From CAVLDP01 sp963661945 (GTDB taxonomy: Bacteria > Bacillota > Clostridia > Lachnospirales > Lachnospiraceae), in contig CAVLDP010000007.1 in the NCBI GenBank assembly GCA_963661945.1, positions 1 through 64,000 of the forward strand: DNA of 64,000 nucleotides, written 5' to 3'. Made by a program: the position numbers and the translations under genes. Below the pieces are notes generated by a model, which worked only from the letters and a program-made list of their open reading frames with translations, was not told where the DNA came from and did not search any database. This document shows, in pieces, positions 26,052 to 35,769 of the stretch (its first letter is position 1; each line of letters starts with the position of its first letter).

Positions 26052-29000
26052 TTAGTCAGCCTTGTACAGAGTAACGAGCTTCTGTAAGTAAGCGTAACGC
26101 TCTTCTGCATTCTGCTCTGATCTAGCAAAGAGCTCAGCAGCTCTCTCTGGATTGAACTTAGCAAGTGAAGCATAACGGTTCTCACCCTTCAGGAAGTCCT
26201 GATATCCATCGAAGGAAGGAGCCTTGCTATCTAATGAGAATGCATCCTGACCTGCAGCTGCAAGAGCTGGATTGTAACGGAAGTTGAACCAGTAACCTGA
26301 CTCTACAGCAAGCTTCTCTTCTGTCTGAGCCTTGCTCATGCCCTTCTTGATACCATGGTTGATACATGGAGCGTAAGCAATGATCAGTGAAGGTCCTGGA
26401 TAAGCCTCAGCCTCAGCAATTGCCTTAACACACTGATTCATATCAGCACCCATAGAAATATGAGCAACATATACATAACCATAAGACATTGCAATACCAG
26501 CAAGATCCTTCTTCTTAGTCTCCTTACCACCTGCAGCGAACTGTGCAATAGCACCTACTGGTGTAGACTTAGAAGACTGTCCACCTGTATTAGAGTAAAC
26601 CTCAGTATCGAATACCATAACGTTGATATCCTTACCAGAAGCAAGAACATGATCAACACCACCGAATCCGATATCGTAAGCCCATCCGTCACCACCGAAG
26701 ATCCACTGTGACTTCTTAGCAAGATAATCCTTCTCCTTGAGGATAGACTTAGCAGCGTCGCATCCACAAGACTCAAGAGCAGCAACAAGCTTCTCTGTAG
26801 CAGGACCATTATCAACACCTGAATTGAAGGTTGTCTTCCAATCAGCGATTGCAGACTTAACATCAGCCTTATCTGTATTAGACTCAAGCTCTGTTAATTC
26901 AGAAGCCAGACGGTCTCTGATTGCACGCTGTGCAAGTAACATACCATAACCGAACTCAGCAGCATCCTCGAACAGTGAGTTAGACCATGCAGGACCCTGA
27001 CCCTTCTTGTTAACAGTATATGGTGTAGAAGGTGATGAGTTAGCCCAAATTGATGAACATCCTGTAGCATTGGCAATGTACATTCTGTCACCGAAGAGCT
27101 GAGTAATTAACTTAGCATATGGAGTCTCTCCACATCCACCACAAGCTCCTGAGAACTCAAGGAGTGGCTGACGGAACTGAGAACCCTTAACAGAGTTAAT
27201 CTTGAACTTCTCAATAACATCTTCCTTGTCAGCAAGAGTTACAGCATAATCGAAGTACTTCTGCTCATCTTCATTTGCCTCAAATGACTGCATTGAAATA
27301 GCCTGTACCTTGTCTGGGCAGACATTGACACAAGAGCCACAACCTGTACAGTCGAATGCAGATACAACGATAGCGAACTTGTATCCATCCATCTGATTGA
27401 GAGCCTTCATCTGCATTCCTTCTGGAGCTGCAGCAGCCTCTGCCTCTGTAAGAGCAACTGGACGAATAGCAGCATGAGGACATACATAAGCACAGTTATT
27501 ACACTCGATACACTTAGTAGCATCCCATACAGGAACATCAGTAGCTACACCACGCTTCTCGTATGCAGCTGTACCAGATGGTGTCCAACCTGTCTCATAA
27601 GTCTTAGTAACAGATACAGGGATTGTGTTACCCATCTGTCCATTAACCTTAGACTGAATGTTCTTAACGAAATCAACAACTTCCTGGCGTCCGCCTGTAG
27701 GAATTGCTGTTGTAAGATCATCATCCTTGCAGTTCTTCCATGATTCTGGAACTTCTACCTTAACGTAAGCTGTAGCACCAGCATCGATTGCATCATGGTT
27801 CATCTTAACGATGTCATCACCCTTAGCAGCGTAAGACTTAGTAGCAGCATCCTTCATAAGCTGAAGTACCTGCTCCTCTGGGATAAGCTTAGTAAGTGAG
27901 AAGAATGCTGACTGAAGTACAGTATTGATTCTCTTACCAAGTCCGATTTCCTTACCAATCTTAACACCATCAATGATGTAGAACTGGATATCGTTCTCAG
28001 CGATATATCTCTTAACCTGTCCTGGAAGCTTCTCATCTAATTCATCTACAGACCACTGTGTATTGAAGAGGAAGGTACCACCTGGAACCAGATCCTGAAC
28101 CATGTTGTACTTGTAGATGTATGCCTGGCAGTGACATGCTACGAAGTTTGCCTGGCTGATAAGGTATGTAGAGCGAATTGGTGTGTGACCAAAACGTAAG
28201 TGAGAAATGGTAACACCACCAGACTTCTTAGAATCATAATCGAAGTAAGCCTGAGCGAACATATCAGTATTATCACCGATAATCTTGATAGAGTTCTTGT
28301 TTGCACCAACAGTACCATCAGCACCAAGACCCCAGAACTTACAGTTTGTAGTTCCCTCTGGAGTGGTTACTGGGTTCTCCTCAAGAGAAAGAGAAAGATT
28401 GGTTACATCATCGTTGATACCGATAGTGAATACATCCTTCTTCTCATTGTGGAATACAGCGATAATCTGTCCAGGGGTTGTATCCTTAGAACCAAGGCCA
28501 TAACGACCACGACGAACAGGAACTGACTCAAACTTGGTGCCCTTAAGAGCAGCAACAACGTCTAAGTACAGAGGCTCACCATTAGAACCTGGCTCCTTTG
28601 TACGATCCATAACAGAGATTCTCTTAACAGAATCAGGAATAGCAGCAACAAGTGCCTCATTGCAGAATGGTCTGTAAAGACGAACCTTAACAACACCAAC
28701 CTTCTCGCCACGAGCCATTAAGAAATCGATAGTCTCATCGATAGTATCACATACAGAACCCATAGCAATGATTACTGATTCAGCATCAGCTGCACCATAG
28801 TAGTTGAACAGCTTGTAGTCTGTACCAAGCTTAGCATTTACCTTGTCCATGTACTTCTGAACGATAGCTGGCATTGCATCATAAGTAGAGTTGCAAGCCT
28901 CACGTGACTGGAAGAAAAGATCTGGGTTCTGAGCAGAACCAAGCTCTACAGGATGGTTAGGATTCAGAGCATTCGCACGGAAAGCATCAACCGCATCCAT

Positions 29001-29588
29001 GTTCACCATATCCTTCAGATCCTCATAATCCCATGTCTCGATCTTCTGGATCTCATGAGATGTACGGAAACCATCAAAGAAGTTAATAAATGGAAGTCTT
29101 CCCTCGATTGCAGCACAGTGAGCTACTGGAGTTAAGTCCATAACTTCCTGTACAGATGACTCACAAAGCATTGCTACACCTGTCTGACGACAAGCCATAA
29201 CATCTGAGTGATCACCGAAAATGTTAAGTGCGTGAGAAGCTACACAACGAGCAGATACATTAAATACACCTGGAAGTCTCTCACCAGCAACCTTGTAAAG
29301 GTTAGGGATCATTAACAGAAGACCCTGAGAAGCTGTAAATGTAGTAGTTAATGCACCAGCTGTTAATGAGCCGTGTACAGAACCAGCAGCACCAGCCTCT
29401 GACTGCATCTCAGTTACCTGAACAGTCTGACCGAAGATATTCTTGCGGCCTGCAGTTGCCCATTCATCAGTATGTTCAGCCATAACTGAAGATGGAGTAA
29501 TAGGATAGATTGCAGCTACATCTGTGTATGCATAAGATACATGTGAAGCAGCCTGGTTTCCATCCATGGTTTTCATTTGTCTTTTCAT
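26052..29588 (-). CDS. nifJ: Pyruvate:ferredoxin (flavodoxin) oxidoreductase, single-chain
   Basis: Converts pyruvate and CoA to acetyl-CoA, CO2 and reduced ferredoxin, the central step of clostridial fermentation. 1178 residues, full length, all domains fused: N-terminal pyrimidine-binding domain I (YAYTDVAAIYPITPSS), transketolase C-like domain II, CoA domain, two [4Fe-4S] motifs (CIECNNCAYVCP near 695 and CTGCGSCVNVCP near 748), and the TPP domain with GDGWAYDIGFGG and NTGGQSSKST. Further cysteines (GACGGCGETPYA, ATGCSS) hold the third cluster. AGGAGG before ATG 29588 fixes the start. It has its own promoter and terminator. Codons are highly biased, as in very strongly expressed genes. Confidence 0.98.
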   Translation of the reverse strand: MKRQMKTMDGNQAASHVSYAYTDVAAIYPITPSSVMAEHTDEWATAGRKNIFGQTVQVTEMQSEAGAAGSVHGSLTAGALTTTFTASQGLLLMIPNLYKVAGERLPGVFNVSARCVASHALNIFGDHSDVMACRQTGVAMLCESSVQEVMDLTPVAHCAAIEGRLPFINFFDGFRTSHEIQKIETWDYEDLKDMVNMDAVDAFRANALNPNHPVELGSAQNPDLFFQSREACNSTYDAMPAIVQKYMDKVNAKLGTDYKLFNYYGAADAESVIIAMGSVCDTIDETIDFLMARGEKVGVVKVRLYRPFCNEALVAAIPDSVKRISVMDRTKEPGSNGEPLYLDVVAALKGTKFESVPVRRGRYGLGSKDTTPGQIIAVFHNEKKDVFTIGINDDVTNLSLSLEENPVTTPEGTTNCKFWGLGADGTVGANKNSIKIIGDNTDMFAQAYFDYDSKKSGGVTISHLRFGHTPIRSTYLISQANFVACHCQAYIYKYNMVQDLVPGGTFLFNTQWSVDELDEKLPGQVKRYIAENDIQFYIIDGVKIGKEIGLGKRINTVLQSAFFSLTKLIPEEQVLQLMKDAATKSYAAKGDDIVKMNHDAIDAGATAYVKVEVPESWKNCKDDDLTTAIPTGGRQEVVDFVKNIQSKVNGQMGNTIPVSVTKTYETGWTPSGTAAYEKRGVATDVPVWDATKCIECNNCAYVCPHAAIRPVALTEAEAAAAPEGMQMKALNQMDGYKFAIVVSAFDCTGCGSCVNVCPDKVQAISMQSFEANEDEQKYFDYAVTLADKEDVIEKFKINSVKGSQFRQPLLEFSGACGGCGETPYAKLITQLFGDRMYIANATGCSSIWANSSPSTPYTVNKKGQGPAWSNSLFEDAAEFGYGMLLAQRAIRDRLASELTELESNTDKADVKSAIADWKTTFNSGVDNGPATEKLVAALESCGCDAAKSILKEKDYLAKKSQWIFGGDGWAYDIGFGGVDHVLASGKDINVMVFDTEVYSNTGGQSSKSTPVGAIAQFAAGGKETKKKDLAGIAMSYGYVYVAHISMGADMNQCVKAIAEAEAYPGPSLIIAYAPCINHGIKKGMSKAQTEEKLAVESGYWFNFRYNPALAAAGQDAFSLDSKAPSFDGYQDFLKGENRYASLAKFNPERAAELFARSEQNAEERYAYLQKLVTLYKAD

Positions 29589-29642
29589 CTTTTTCCCTCC
29601 TATTTAGAATAGATACTTGAAAATGAAAATCTAACGTACAAT

Positions 29643-29659
29643 TAGGCAGAATATGCCTA
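29643..29659. promoter_or_regulatory. Inverted repeat in the PFOR leader
   Basis: TAGGCA-GAATA-TGCCTA, a 6-bp perfect inverted repeat about 12 bases after the predicted start of transcription. It could be an operator or a 5' stabilising hairpin. It does not match the Rex consensus. Confidence 0.35.
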
Positions 29660-29677
29660 TTAACGTCATATGAATTT

Positions 29678-29706
29678 ATGATATTCTCTTCCACTTCAAA
29701 AATCAA
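29678..29706 (-). promoter_or_regulatory. PFOR promoter
   Basis: TTGATT (29706-29701), 17-base spacer, TATCAT (29683-29678); leader of about 83 bases. Confidence 0.72.
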
Positions 29707-29799
29707 CAAAAAGACTTTCACAAAACTGTTCTATTTTAAGTACATGTGAAAGATAGAAAAAACTTGCAAAATGGACAATTTCCTATAAAATAAACATTG

Positions 29800-29829
29800 T
29801 TGCAAAATTAGAGTAACTACTATTATAAG
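29800..29829 (+). promoter_or_regulatory. Possible ABC-F gene promoter
   Basis: TTGCAA (29800-29805), 18 bases, TATAAG (29824-29829). The word TTGCAAAAT occurs twice, at 29764-29772 and 29800-29808, 36 bases apart. The rest of this 280-base divergent gap is AT-rich and holds no recognisable gene. Confidence 0.5.
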
Positions 29830-29868
29830 TAATGATCCATACAAGCTATATGCAAGAAAGGAATGCAC

Positions 29869-31509
29869 ATGATTCAAGCAAGTAATATCGCTCTTCGATT
29901 CGGCAAGAAGGCCTTATTCGAGGAAGTAAATGTCAAGTTTACAGAGGGTAACTGCTACGGTCTTATCGGAGCCAACGGTGCAGGTAAGTCTACATTTCTT
30001 AAGATTCTCTCAGGAGCTATCGAGCCTACAAATGGCGAAATCATCATCACACCAGGCCAGCGTCTTTCTGTTCTTGAGCAGGACCACTTCAAATACGATG
30101 AATATACAGTTCTTAATACAGTCATTATGGGAAATCAGAGACTCTATGACATTATGACTGAGAAGGATGCCATCTACAGCAAAGAAGATTTCTCAGATGA
30201 GGATGGTGTTCGTGCTGCAGAGCTCGAAGCAGAATTCGCAGAGATGGACGGATGGAATGCAGAGTCCGACGCAGCCACACTCCTAAATGGACTTGGCGTT
30301 GGAACAGAATTCCACTACTCTCTCATGAAGGACTTAAATGGTGCAGAGAAGGTCAAGGTTCTTCTTGCCAAGGCCCTCTTTGGTAACCCTGACATTCTTC
30401 TTCTCGATGAGCCAACCAACCACTTGGATTTAGATGCCATTGCCTGGTTAGAAGAATTCTTAATCAACTTCGACAATACCGTTATTGTTGTATCCCATGA
30501 CCGTTATTTCTTAAATAAGGTATGTACACATACTGCAGATATCGATTATGGCAAAATCCAGCTCTACGCTGGTAACTATGACTTCTGGTATGAGTCTTCT
30601 CAGCTTATTATCAAGCAGCGTAAGGAAGCGAACAAGAAGAAGGAAGAGCAGATCAAGGAATTACAGGACTTCATCTCTCGTTTCTCAGCAAATGCTTCAA
30701 AGTCAAAGCAGGCAACTTCTCGTAAGAAGGCTCTTGAGAAGATCGAACTTGATGACATTCGTCCTTCCAGCCGTAAGTATCCATACATCGACTTCCGTCC
30801 AAATCGTGACATCGGAAATGAAGTACTTACCGTTGAAGGAATCTCTAAGACCATCGATGGTGTTAAGGTTCTCGACAATGTATCCTTTATCGTAGGACAT
30901 GATGACAAGATTGGTTTCGTTGGTGCAAATGAGCAAGCCAAAACTGTCCTCTTCCAGATTCTCTCTGGCGAAATGGAGCCAGACGAAGGGGAATACAAAT
31001 GGGGTGTTACCACCTCTCAGTCCTACTTCCCAAAGGACAATACCAAGATCTTCGATGTAGACCTCACAATTGTTGACTGGCTGACTCAGTTCTCTGAAGT
31101 CAAGGATGCCACCTATGTTAGAGGCTTCCTGGGAAGAATGCTCTTCGCAGGCGAAGACGGAGTCAAGAAAATGCGCGTTCTATCCGGTGGTGAGAAGGTA
31201 CGAGTTCTTCTCTCAAGAATGATGATTGAGGGCTCTAACGTCCTGATTCTTGACGAGCCTACAGACCACCTTGATATGGAAAGTATCACAGCACTCAACA
31301 CAGGACTTACCAAGTTCCCTGGCGTGCTGCTCTTCTCTTCCAGAGATCATCAGATTGTGCAGACAACCGCCAATCGAATTATCGAGATTCTGCCAAATGG
31401 AACGATTGTCGACAAGGTATCAACCTACGACGAATACCTAGAATCTGATGAGATGGCGCGTAAGCGTACCGTCTACAATACAACTGCTGATGATGAGGCA
31501 GATGATTAA
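29869..31509 (+). CDS. ABC-F family ATPase, YkpA/YbiT-like, with a degenerate second ATP site
   Basis: A soluble tandem-ATPase of the ABC-F translation-factor family; 546 residues. The first cassette is canonical: GANGAGKSTF, LLDEPTNHLDLDAI, VVSHDRYFLN. A basic interdomain linker (about 245-300, rich in K and R) would contact the ribosomal E site. The second cassette has the family signature LSGGEKVRVLLSRM and LILDEPTDHLD, but its P-loop is GANEQAKTV (residues 352-360), keeping the Lys but not the glycines, and the switch His is replaced by Arg (SSRDH, Arg492). The late motif DHQIVQTTANRIIEI points to the YkpA/YbiT subgroup. I start at ATG 29869: AAAGGA is six bases before it and would be too close to an ATG two codons upstream. 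Confidence 0.92.
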   Translation: MIQASNIALRFGKKALFEEVNVKFTEGNCYGLIGANGAGKSTFLKILSGAIEPTNGEIIITPGQRLSVLEQDHFKYDEYTVLNTVIMGNQRLYDIMTEKDAIYSKEDFSDEDGVRAAELEAEFAEMDGWNAESDAATLLNGLGVGTEFHYSLMKDLNGAEKVKVLLAKALFGNPDILLLDEPTNHLDLDAIAWLEEFLINFDNTVIVVSHDRYFLNKVCTHTADIDYGKIQLYAGNYDFWYESSQLIIKQRKEANKKKEEQIKELQDFISRFSANASKSKQATSRKKALEKIELDDIRPSSRKYPYIDFRPNRDIGNEVLTVEGISKTIDGVKVLDNVSFIVGHDDKIGFVGANEQAKTVLFQILSGEMEPDEGEYKWGVTTSQSYFPKDNTKIFDVDLTIVDWLTQFSEVKDATYVRGFLGRMLFAGEDGVKKMRVLSGGEKVRVLLSRMMIEGSNVLILDEPTDHLDMESITALNTGLTKFPGVLLFSSRDHQIVQTTANRIIEILPNGTIVDKVSTYDEYLESDEMARKRTVYNTTADDEADD

Positions 31510-31536
31510 TATCAATCACCAATAAGTAAGCAAAGA

Positions 31537-31574
31537 AAAAGCAGGAAGCCAACTACTGGCCTCCTGCTTTTTTT
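31537..31574. terminator. Bidirectional terminator
   Basis: AAAGCAGGAaGCC pairs with GGCcTCCTGCTTT (one mismatch) around AACTACT, followed by TTTTTTT on the plus strand and a T-run on the minus strand. It serves the convergent ABC-F and HD-GYP genes. Confidence 0.9.
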
Positions 31575-31582
31575 GTTATAAG

Positions 31583-33250
31583 TTATTTATTATTCTCTTC
31601 CTGATTAAATTCCATGACAAGCTTCTCAATCTGAGGTCGAAGCTCTACAAAGACTCCTGCAATAATCGGATCAAAGTGACTTCCTGCAGATTCTTCTATA
31701 ATGGAGAAGGCCTGATCCAAATCAAAGGCATCCTTATACTGTCTCTTGGAAATCAAAGCATCAAAGACATCTGCCACAGCCATAATTCTGGCTGAAAGTG
31801 GAATGTCCGTTCCAGATAGTCCTTCTGGATAACCTGTACCATCCCATTTTTCATGATGATAAAGTGCCATAATTCTGGCATCCTCCAGATAAGAATCATC
31901 ACCCACATCGCTAAGAATCTCTTCTATAATATAGCCACCCTTGCTGGAGTGAGTCTTAATTACCTCGAATTCCTCACGCGTAAGCTTACCAGGCTTTTGC
32001 AAAATGGTATCAGATATCGTAATCTTGCCAATATCATGAAGGGCTGCCGCAGCAGAAATTCGTGCCACAATAAACTCATCTAATTCATCTGGAAAGAGAT
32101 GCCTCTTCACAAGCTCCTGTGAGAGAATCTCAACAAAGGCTGTTGTCCGCTTGACATGTTGCCCCGTCAAGTCATCTCTTAACTCAATCATATTCGCAAA
32201 AGACATAAGAACCTTCTGCTGAATACGGGTAATCTCACTTACCTTGGCATCTACCTGTGATTTCAGTTCCGTAGCATAATCTGCAAGCTCTGTTACATCG
32301 GAAAATACCAATGTATAGCCATAGAACTGTCCATTCTTTCGAAGCTCATCAGTATGAATGTTATAGGTCTTGCCTTCCTTCTCATAGCTCTCTCTTGCAT
32401 TCTTACAGATGCCGCCAATCAATTGATAGGTGTCCATATTATTGTACACATCAACAAAGATCTCATGTGCCGCATCATTCATATATAGAATCTGAAGCTC
32501 TGGGCTTAGAATAATCACTGCATCACTAAGAGAAGAAATCAGTTGATTTCTGGCAATCTCAACTACATCAAACAGATGCCCCCTCACATTTAAGAAGAAA
32601 GCAACAATCACAGAACCTGTAAAGAAAACACACGTCGGATCGAACTCTCCAGTGATTCCTGTCATATGGATAATATACCCAATTGCGGGGAAAATCACGC
32701 AAAGCGACAAATAGATTGCATTCCGCCCATTTCTCGTATTTCTATGATGATAATAATAATGGAAGCAATAGCAAGGAATGGCAATAGCATAAAAGAGCAT
32801 CAGGACACGATGCAGATAATTAAGCGGTCCTGAACTCGCATAAACTCTTCCTACTCCATGCAAATGATGATATACCGCGCTGCCATAGAATAAAGTATTA
32901 TACCGATTGGCAAGAACCGAGATTAGAATCACCGTATGTAAGAAAAATAAGGTATAAATCAGCAGCCTTGGCTTCTGATAATCGAGAAAGCGAATCACAA
33001 AAAGAAGCAGCAGCCACTCCGCATAACAAGCCCCAACGCAGGATATACATCTGGAAAGCATAGCCGCATCTAGAGACCTGGAATTATACTCAAGCAAATT
33101 ACCAAGCTGGATAGTAATAACAAAAAGAATCACCATCAGAAAGAGGAACTGCTCCCTCGTAGACATATGTTCCCCAATATAAGTTGCCAGTATTACGAGT
33201 GCGACAATTCCAGCAATCAATATGCAGTTTAATGCCATTAATTCTGTCAT
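31583..33250 (-). CDS. Membrane HD-GYP phosphodiesterase with 7-TM sensor and PAS domain
   Basis: About 555 residues. Residues 1-225 hold seven or so hydrophobic helices resembling the 7-TM N-terminal region of sensor kinases. A PAS domain (about 235-335, SDAVIILSPELQILYMNDAA) and a short coiled coil follow. The HD-GYP domain (about 345-540) has ALHDIGKI, HSSKGGYII, YHHEKWDGTGYPEGLSG and ARIMAVADVFDAL, all the metal and signature residues, so it should hydrolyse cyclic di-GMP or a related dinucleotide. The signal sensed is unknown. The start is uncertain: GGA lies nine bases before ATG 33250 and only three before an ATG two codons upstream. It is the last gene of the coaE operon, 46 bases after DUF711. 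Confidence 0.9.
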   Translation of the reverse strand: MTELMALNCILIAGIVALVILATYIGEHMSTREQFLFLMVILFVITIQLGNLLEYNSRSLDAAMLSRCISCVGACYAEWLLLLFVIRFLDYQKPRLLIYTLFFLHTVILISVLANRYNTLFYGSAVYHHLHGVGRVYASSGPLNYLHRVLMLFYAIAIPCYCFHYYYHHRNTRNGRNAIYLSLCVIFPAIGYIIHMTGITGEFDPTCVFFTGSVIVAFFLNVRGHLFDVVEIARNQLISSLSDAVIILSPELQILYMNDAAHEIFVDVYNNMDTYQLIGGICKNARESYEKEGKTYNIHTDELRKNGQFYGYTLVFSDVTELADYATELKSQVDAKVSEITRIQQKVLMSFANMIELRDDLTGQHVKRTTAFVEILSQELVKRHLFPDELDEFIVARISAAAALHDIGKITISDTILQKPGKLTREEFEVIKTHSSKGGYIIEEILSDVGDDSYLEDARIMALYHHEKWDGTGYPEGLSGTDIPLSARIMAVADVFDALISKRQYKDAFDLDQAFSIIEESAGSHFDPIIAGVFVELRPQIEKLVMEFNQEENNK

Positions 33251-33296
33251 ATACATTCGTCCAATCTAAGTCATATCACATGATACACGTGAAGCA

Positions 33297-34661
33297 TTAA
33301 TTCTTGAAGCTATGAATTGGTGCAGGAATCCTACCTTCACGATTAATGAAATCGGCGCAAGAGTACTTGTTGACTGGCATAATCGGTGCATAGCCAAATA
33401 AGCCACCAAATTCTACGCTCTCTCCTACACCCTTACCAATTACAGGAATCAAACGGCAAGCGGTTGTCTTCTGATTCACCATACCAAGTGCCATCTCATC
33501 CGCAATCATACCTGAAATGGTAGTTGCTGGTGTATCTCCAGGGATTGCAATCATATCAAGACCAACAGAGCAAACACAAGTCATGGCTTCAAGCTTCTCA
33601 AGAGTAATCGCACCCGCCTCAACGGAATGGATCATTCCCTGATCCTCTGAAACCGGAATGAAGGCACCAGATAGACCGCCTACATAGGAAGAAGCCATAA
33701 CGCCGCCCTTCTTCACTTGATCATTCAGCATAGCAAGAGCAGCTGTTGTACCAGGTGCACCAGCATATTCCAGACCAATCTCGCATAGGATATCAGCCAC
33801 AGAATCTCCAACAGCTGGAGTTGGTGCAAGGGACAAATCAATAATGCCAAATGGGATTCCAAGGCGCCTTGATGCTTCCTTTGCTACAAGCTGACCTACA
33901 CGGGTTACCTTGAAGGCTGTCTTCTTGATTGTCTCGCAGAGCACCTCAAAGCTCTCACCGCGAACTGATTCAAGAGCAGTCTTTACAACTCCTGGGCCAG
34001 ACACACCAACATTAATAATCGCATCTGCCTCCGTAACGCCGTGGAAGGCTCCCGCCATAAATGGATTATCATCTGGAGCATTGCAAAATACTACAAGCTT
34101 CATGCAATCTACAGAATCCCTGTCCTTGGAAGCCTCTGCCACCTGAAGAAGAATCTCTCCCATCAGACGAACCGCATCCATATTGATACCGGTCTTAGTT
34201 GATGCAAGATTCACAGAAGAACAAACCCTCTCTGTAGATACAAGTGCCTTAGGGATTGAACGAATCAGCATCTCATCCGCTCTTGTCATGCCCTTGGATA
34301 CAAGAGCAGAATATCCGCCAATCAAATTGGCCCCAACAGCTTCTGCTGCACGGTCCATAGTATGCGCTAATGTAACAAAATCCTCAGGGCACTTACATGC
34401 AGCTCCACCAACTAATGCAATAGGAGTAACGGAGATACGCTTATTCACAATCGGAATACCATAATCTGCCTGAATCTCATCTGCCACCTTGGATAAATCC
34501 TTGGCAACTGTAGTAATTCTGTCATATACCTTTTGGTTCAATCGATCAAGATCCGAATCAATACACTCTAACAGGCTAATACCAATTGTAATTGTTCGAA
34601 CATCAAGTGTCTGCTCCGAAACCATCCTGTTGGTTTCATTTACCTCATTAAAACTAACCAT
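33297..34661 (-). CDS. DUF711 (PFL/UPF0210) family protein
   Basis: A 454-residue cytoplasmic protein of the DUF711 family, named for remote similarity to pyruvate formate-lyase-like folds; function unknown. ITIGISLLECID and GLDMIAIPGDTPA are typical segments. In most Firmicutes the gene is paired with a small ACT-domain gene, as here (nine bases apart, ACT first), which suggests the two products work together. AAGGAG precedes ATG 34661. It is not a catalytic pyruvate formate-lyase: no glycyl-radical segment is visible. Confidence 0.93.
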   Translation of the reverse strand: MVSFNEVNETNRMVSEQTLDVRTITIGISLLECIDSDLDRLNQKVYDRITTVAKDLSKVADEIQADYGIPIVNKRISVTPIALVGGAACKCPEDFVTLAHTMDRAAEAVGANLIGGYSALVSKGMTRADEMLIRSIPKALVSTERVCSSVNLASTKTGINMDAVRLMGEILLQVAEASKDRDSVDCMKLVVFCNAPDDNPFMAGAFHGVTEADAIINVGVSGPGVVKTALESVRGESFEVLCETIKKTAFKVTRVGQLVAKEASRRLGIPFGIIDLSLAPTPAVGDSVADILCEIGLEYAGAPGTTAALAMLNDQVKKGGVMASSYVGGLSGAFIPVSEDQGMIHSVEAGAITLEKLEAMTCVCSVGLDMIAIPGDTPATTISGMIADEMALGMVNQKTTACRLIPVIGKGVGESVEFGGLFGYAPIMPVNKYSCADFINREGRIPAPIHSFKN

Positions 34662-34670
34662 GATATCTCC

Positions 34671-34958
34671 TTATAATCTATGCATCTTGTTGAAGATTTC
34701 TTCCTTCTGCGCCTTAATCTCAACGCCGATCTCTTCGCCAAGAGAAGCAAGTTCCTGCTGATGATCTCCAAATGCCTTCGTGCTCTTACTGATATCAACA
34801 ATCATCATCATATTGAAGAAACCATCCACAATTGTCTGCGAGATATCCAGAATATTAATATCATTGTCTGCAAGATAGGTACACACTTTTGCAATAATAC
34901 CTACTGTATCCCTTCCTACTACTGTAATAATTGTCTTTCCTTGATTTGTGTTACTCAT
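34671..34958 (-). CDS. ACT domain protein (UPF0237)
   Basis: A single 95-residue ACT domain (TIITVVGRDTVGIIAKVCTY, DINILDISQTIVDGFF), similar to one half of the glycine-cleavage regulator GcvR. ACT domains bind small ligands, often amino acids, and usually dimerise. Its constant partner is the DUF711 gene directly downstream. AAGGAGA precedes ATG 34958. The preceding gene ends 12 bases before. Confidence 0.93.
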   Translation of the reverse strand: MSNTNQGKTIITVVGRDTVGIIAKVCTYLADNDINILDISQTIVDGFFNMMMIVDISKSTKAFGDHQQELASLGEEIGVEIKAQKEEIFNKMHRL

Positions 34959-34970
34959 GCTTATCTCCTT

Positions 34971-35768
34971 CTATACTATAATCCTCTCGGATATATTACT
35001 ACGACTCGCTACCTCTATCTGAAAATCAGAAGCCTTGTAGGGATTATCCCCAAGCGTTACTTCCATCTTCACCGCCTTAAGTGCCAAATCAGGGAAATTA
35101 TTCTCATTACTGAGATGGCCAAGCAGGACATATTTCATATTATCATGCAAGAGTTCACAGAGGAGCTGGCCAGATAGTTCATTGCTAAGATGACCACGCT
35201 CTCCTAAGATTCGCATCTTCAGTTGATAAGGATACCCTCCCACCTGCAGCATATTCACATCATGATTTGCTTCTAGCAATATGGCATCCAGATTCTGCAT
35301 GGATTCAATAATATGTGAATCAAAACAACCAAGATCTGTAAGAACTGCGACTGATTTGTCGGAAGAATTCACACGATATGCCACAGGATCTGCAGCATCA
35401 TGAGATACAGAAATCGGATGAATGGTAAGGTCTCCAATCTGAAAATCCTTCTCTGCTTCAATCTCAACAAAAAGTCCCGGATCTATCTGGCCTAGAGACT
35501 TATTCTGCTGAATCGCCTGCAAAGTTCCCTGCGTAGCATATATAGGTAATCCATATCTTCTGGATATTACACCAAGTCCACTTATATGATCGCTATGCTC
35601 ATGCGTAATCAGAATTCCTTCCATATCCTTTGTCGATAAATCATAGGAATTCATTCCATCTTCAATTCGTTTGCCGGAGATTCCTGCATCAATCATAATA
35701 TGATGACTGTCTGATCCGACACAGATACAGTTGCCACTGCTTCCGCTTGCAACACTAAATAATTCCAT
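34971..35768 (-). CDS. Metallo-beta-lactamase-fold hydrolase, WalJ/YycJ-like
   Basis: 265 residues. The N-terminus FSVASGSSGNCICV and the metal motif THEHSDHISGLG followed by later His and Asp (SVSHDAADP, LEANHD) identify the YycJ/WalJ (VicX) branch, thought to be a 5'-3' DNA exonuclease or a component linked to WalRK. In Bacilli it sits with walRK; here there is no two-component system beside it, so the context differs. AGGATTAAG precedes the ATG. It begins one base after the FtsA-like gene stops and is translationally coupled to it. Confidence 0.9.
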   Translation of the reverse strand: MELFSVASGSSGNCICVGSDSHHIMIDAGISGKRIEDGMNSYDLSTKDMEGILITHEHSDHISGLGVISRRYGLPIYATQGTLQAIQQNKSLGQIDPGLFVEIEAEKDFQIGDLTIHPISVSHDAADPVAYRVNSSDKSVAVLTDLGCFDSHIIESMQNLDAILLEANHDVNMLQVGGYPYQLKMRILGERGHLSNELSGQLLCELLHDNMKYVLLGHLSNENNFPDLALKAVKMEVTLGDNPYKASDFQIEVASRSNISERIIV

Positions 35769-35769
35769 C

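Noticed and set aside
29589..29868. Rex or other redox-regulator site in the PFOR/ABC-F gap
   Set aside because: No TTGTTAA-type palindrome is present; only a short unrelated inverted repeat.
33297..34661. Pyruvate formate-lyase reading suggested by the family nickname PFL
   Set aside because: No glycyl-radical motif or paired active-site cysteines; it is DUF711.
34680..35177. 165-codon plus-strand frame opposite the ACT and WalJ-like genes
   Set aside because: It is fully antisense to two clear genes with good ribosome sites; its translation is low-complexity and matches nothing.
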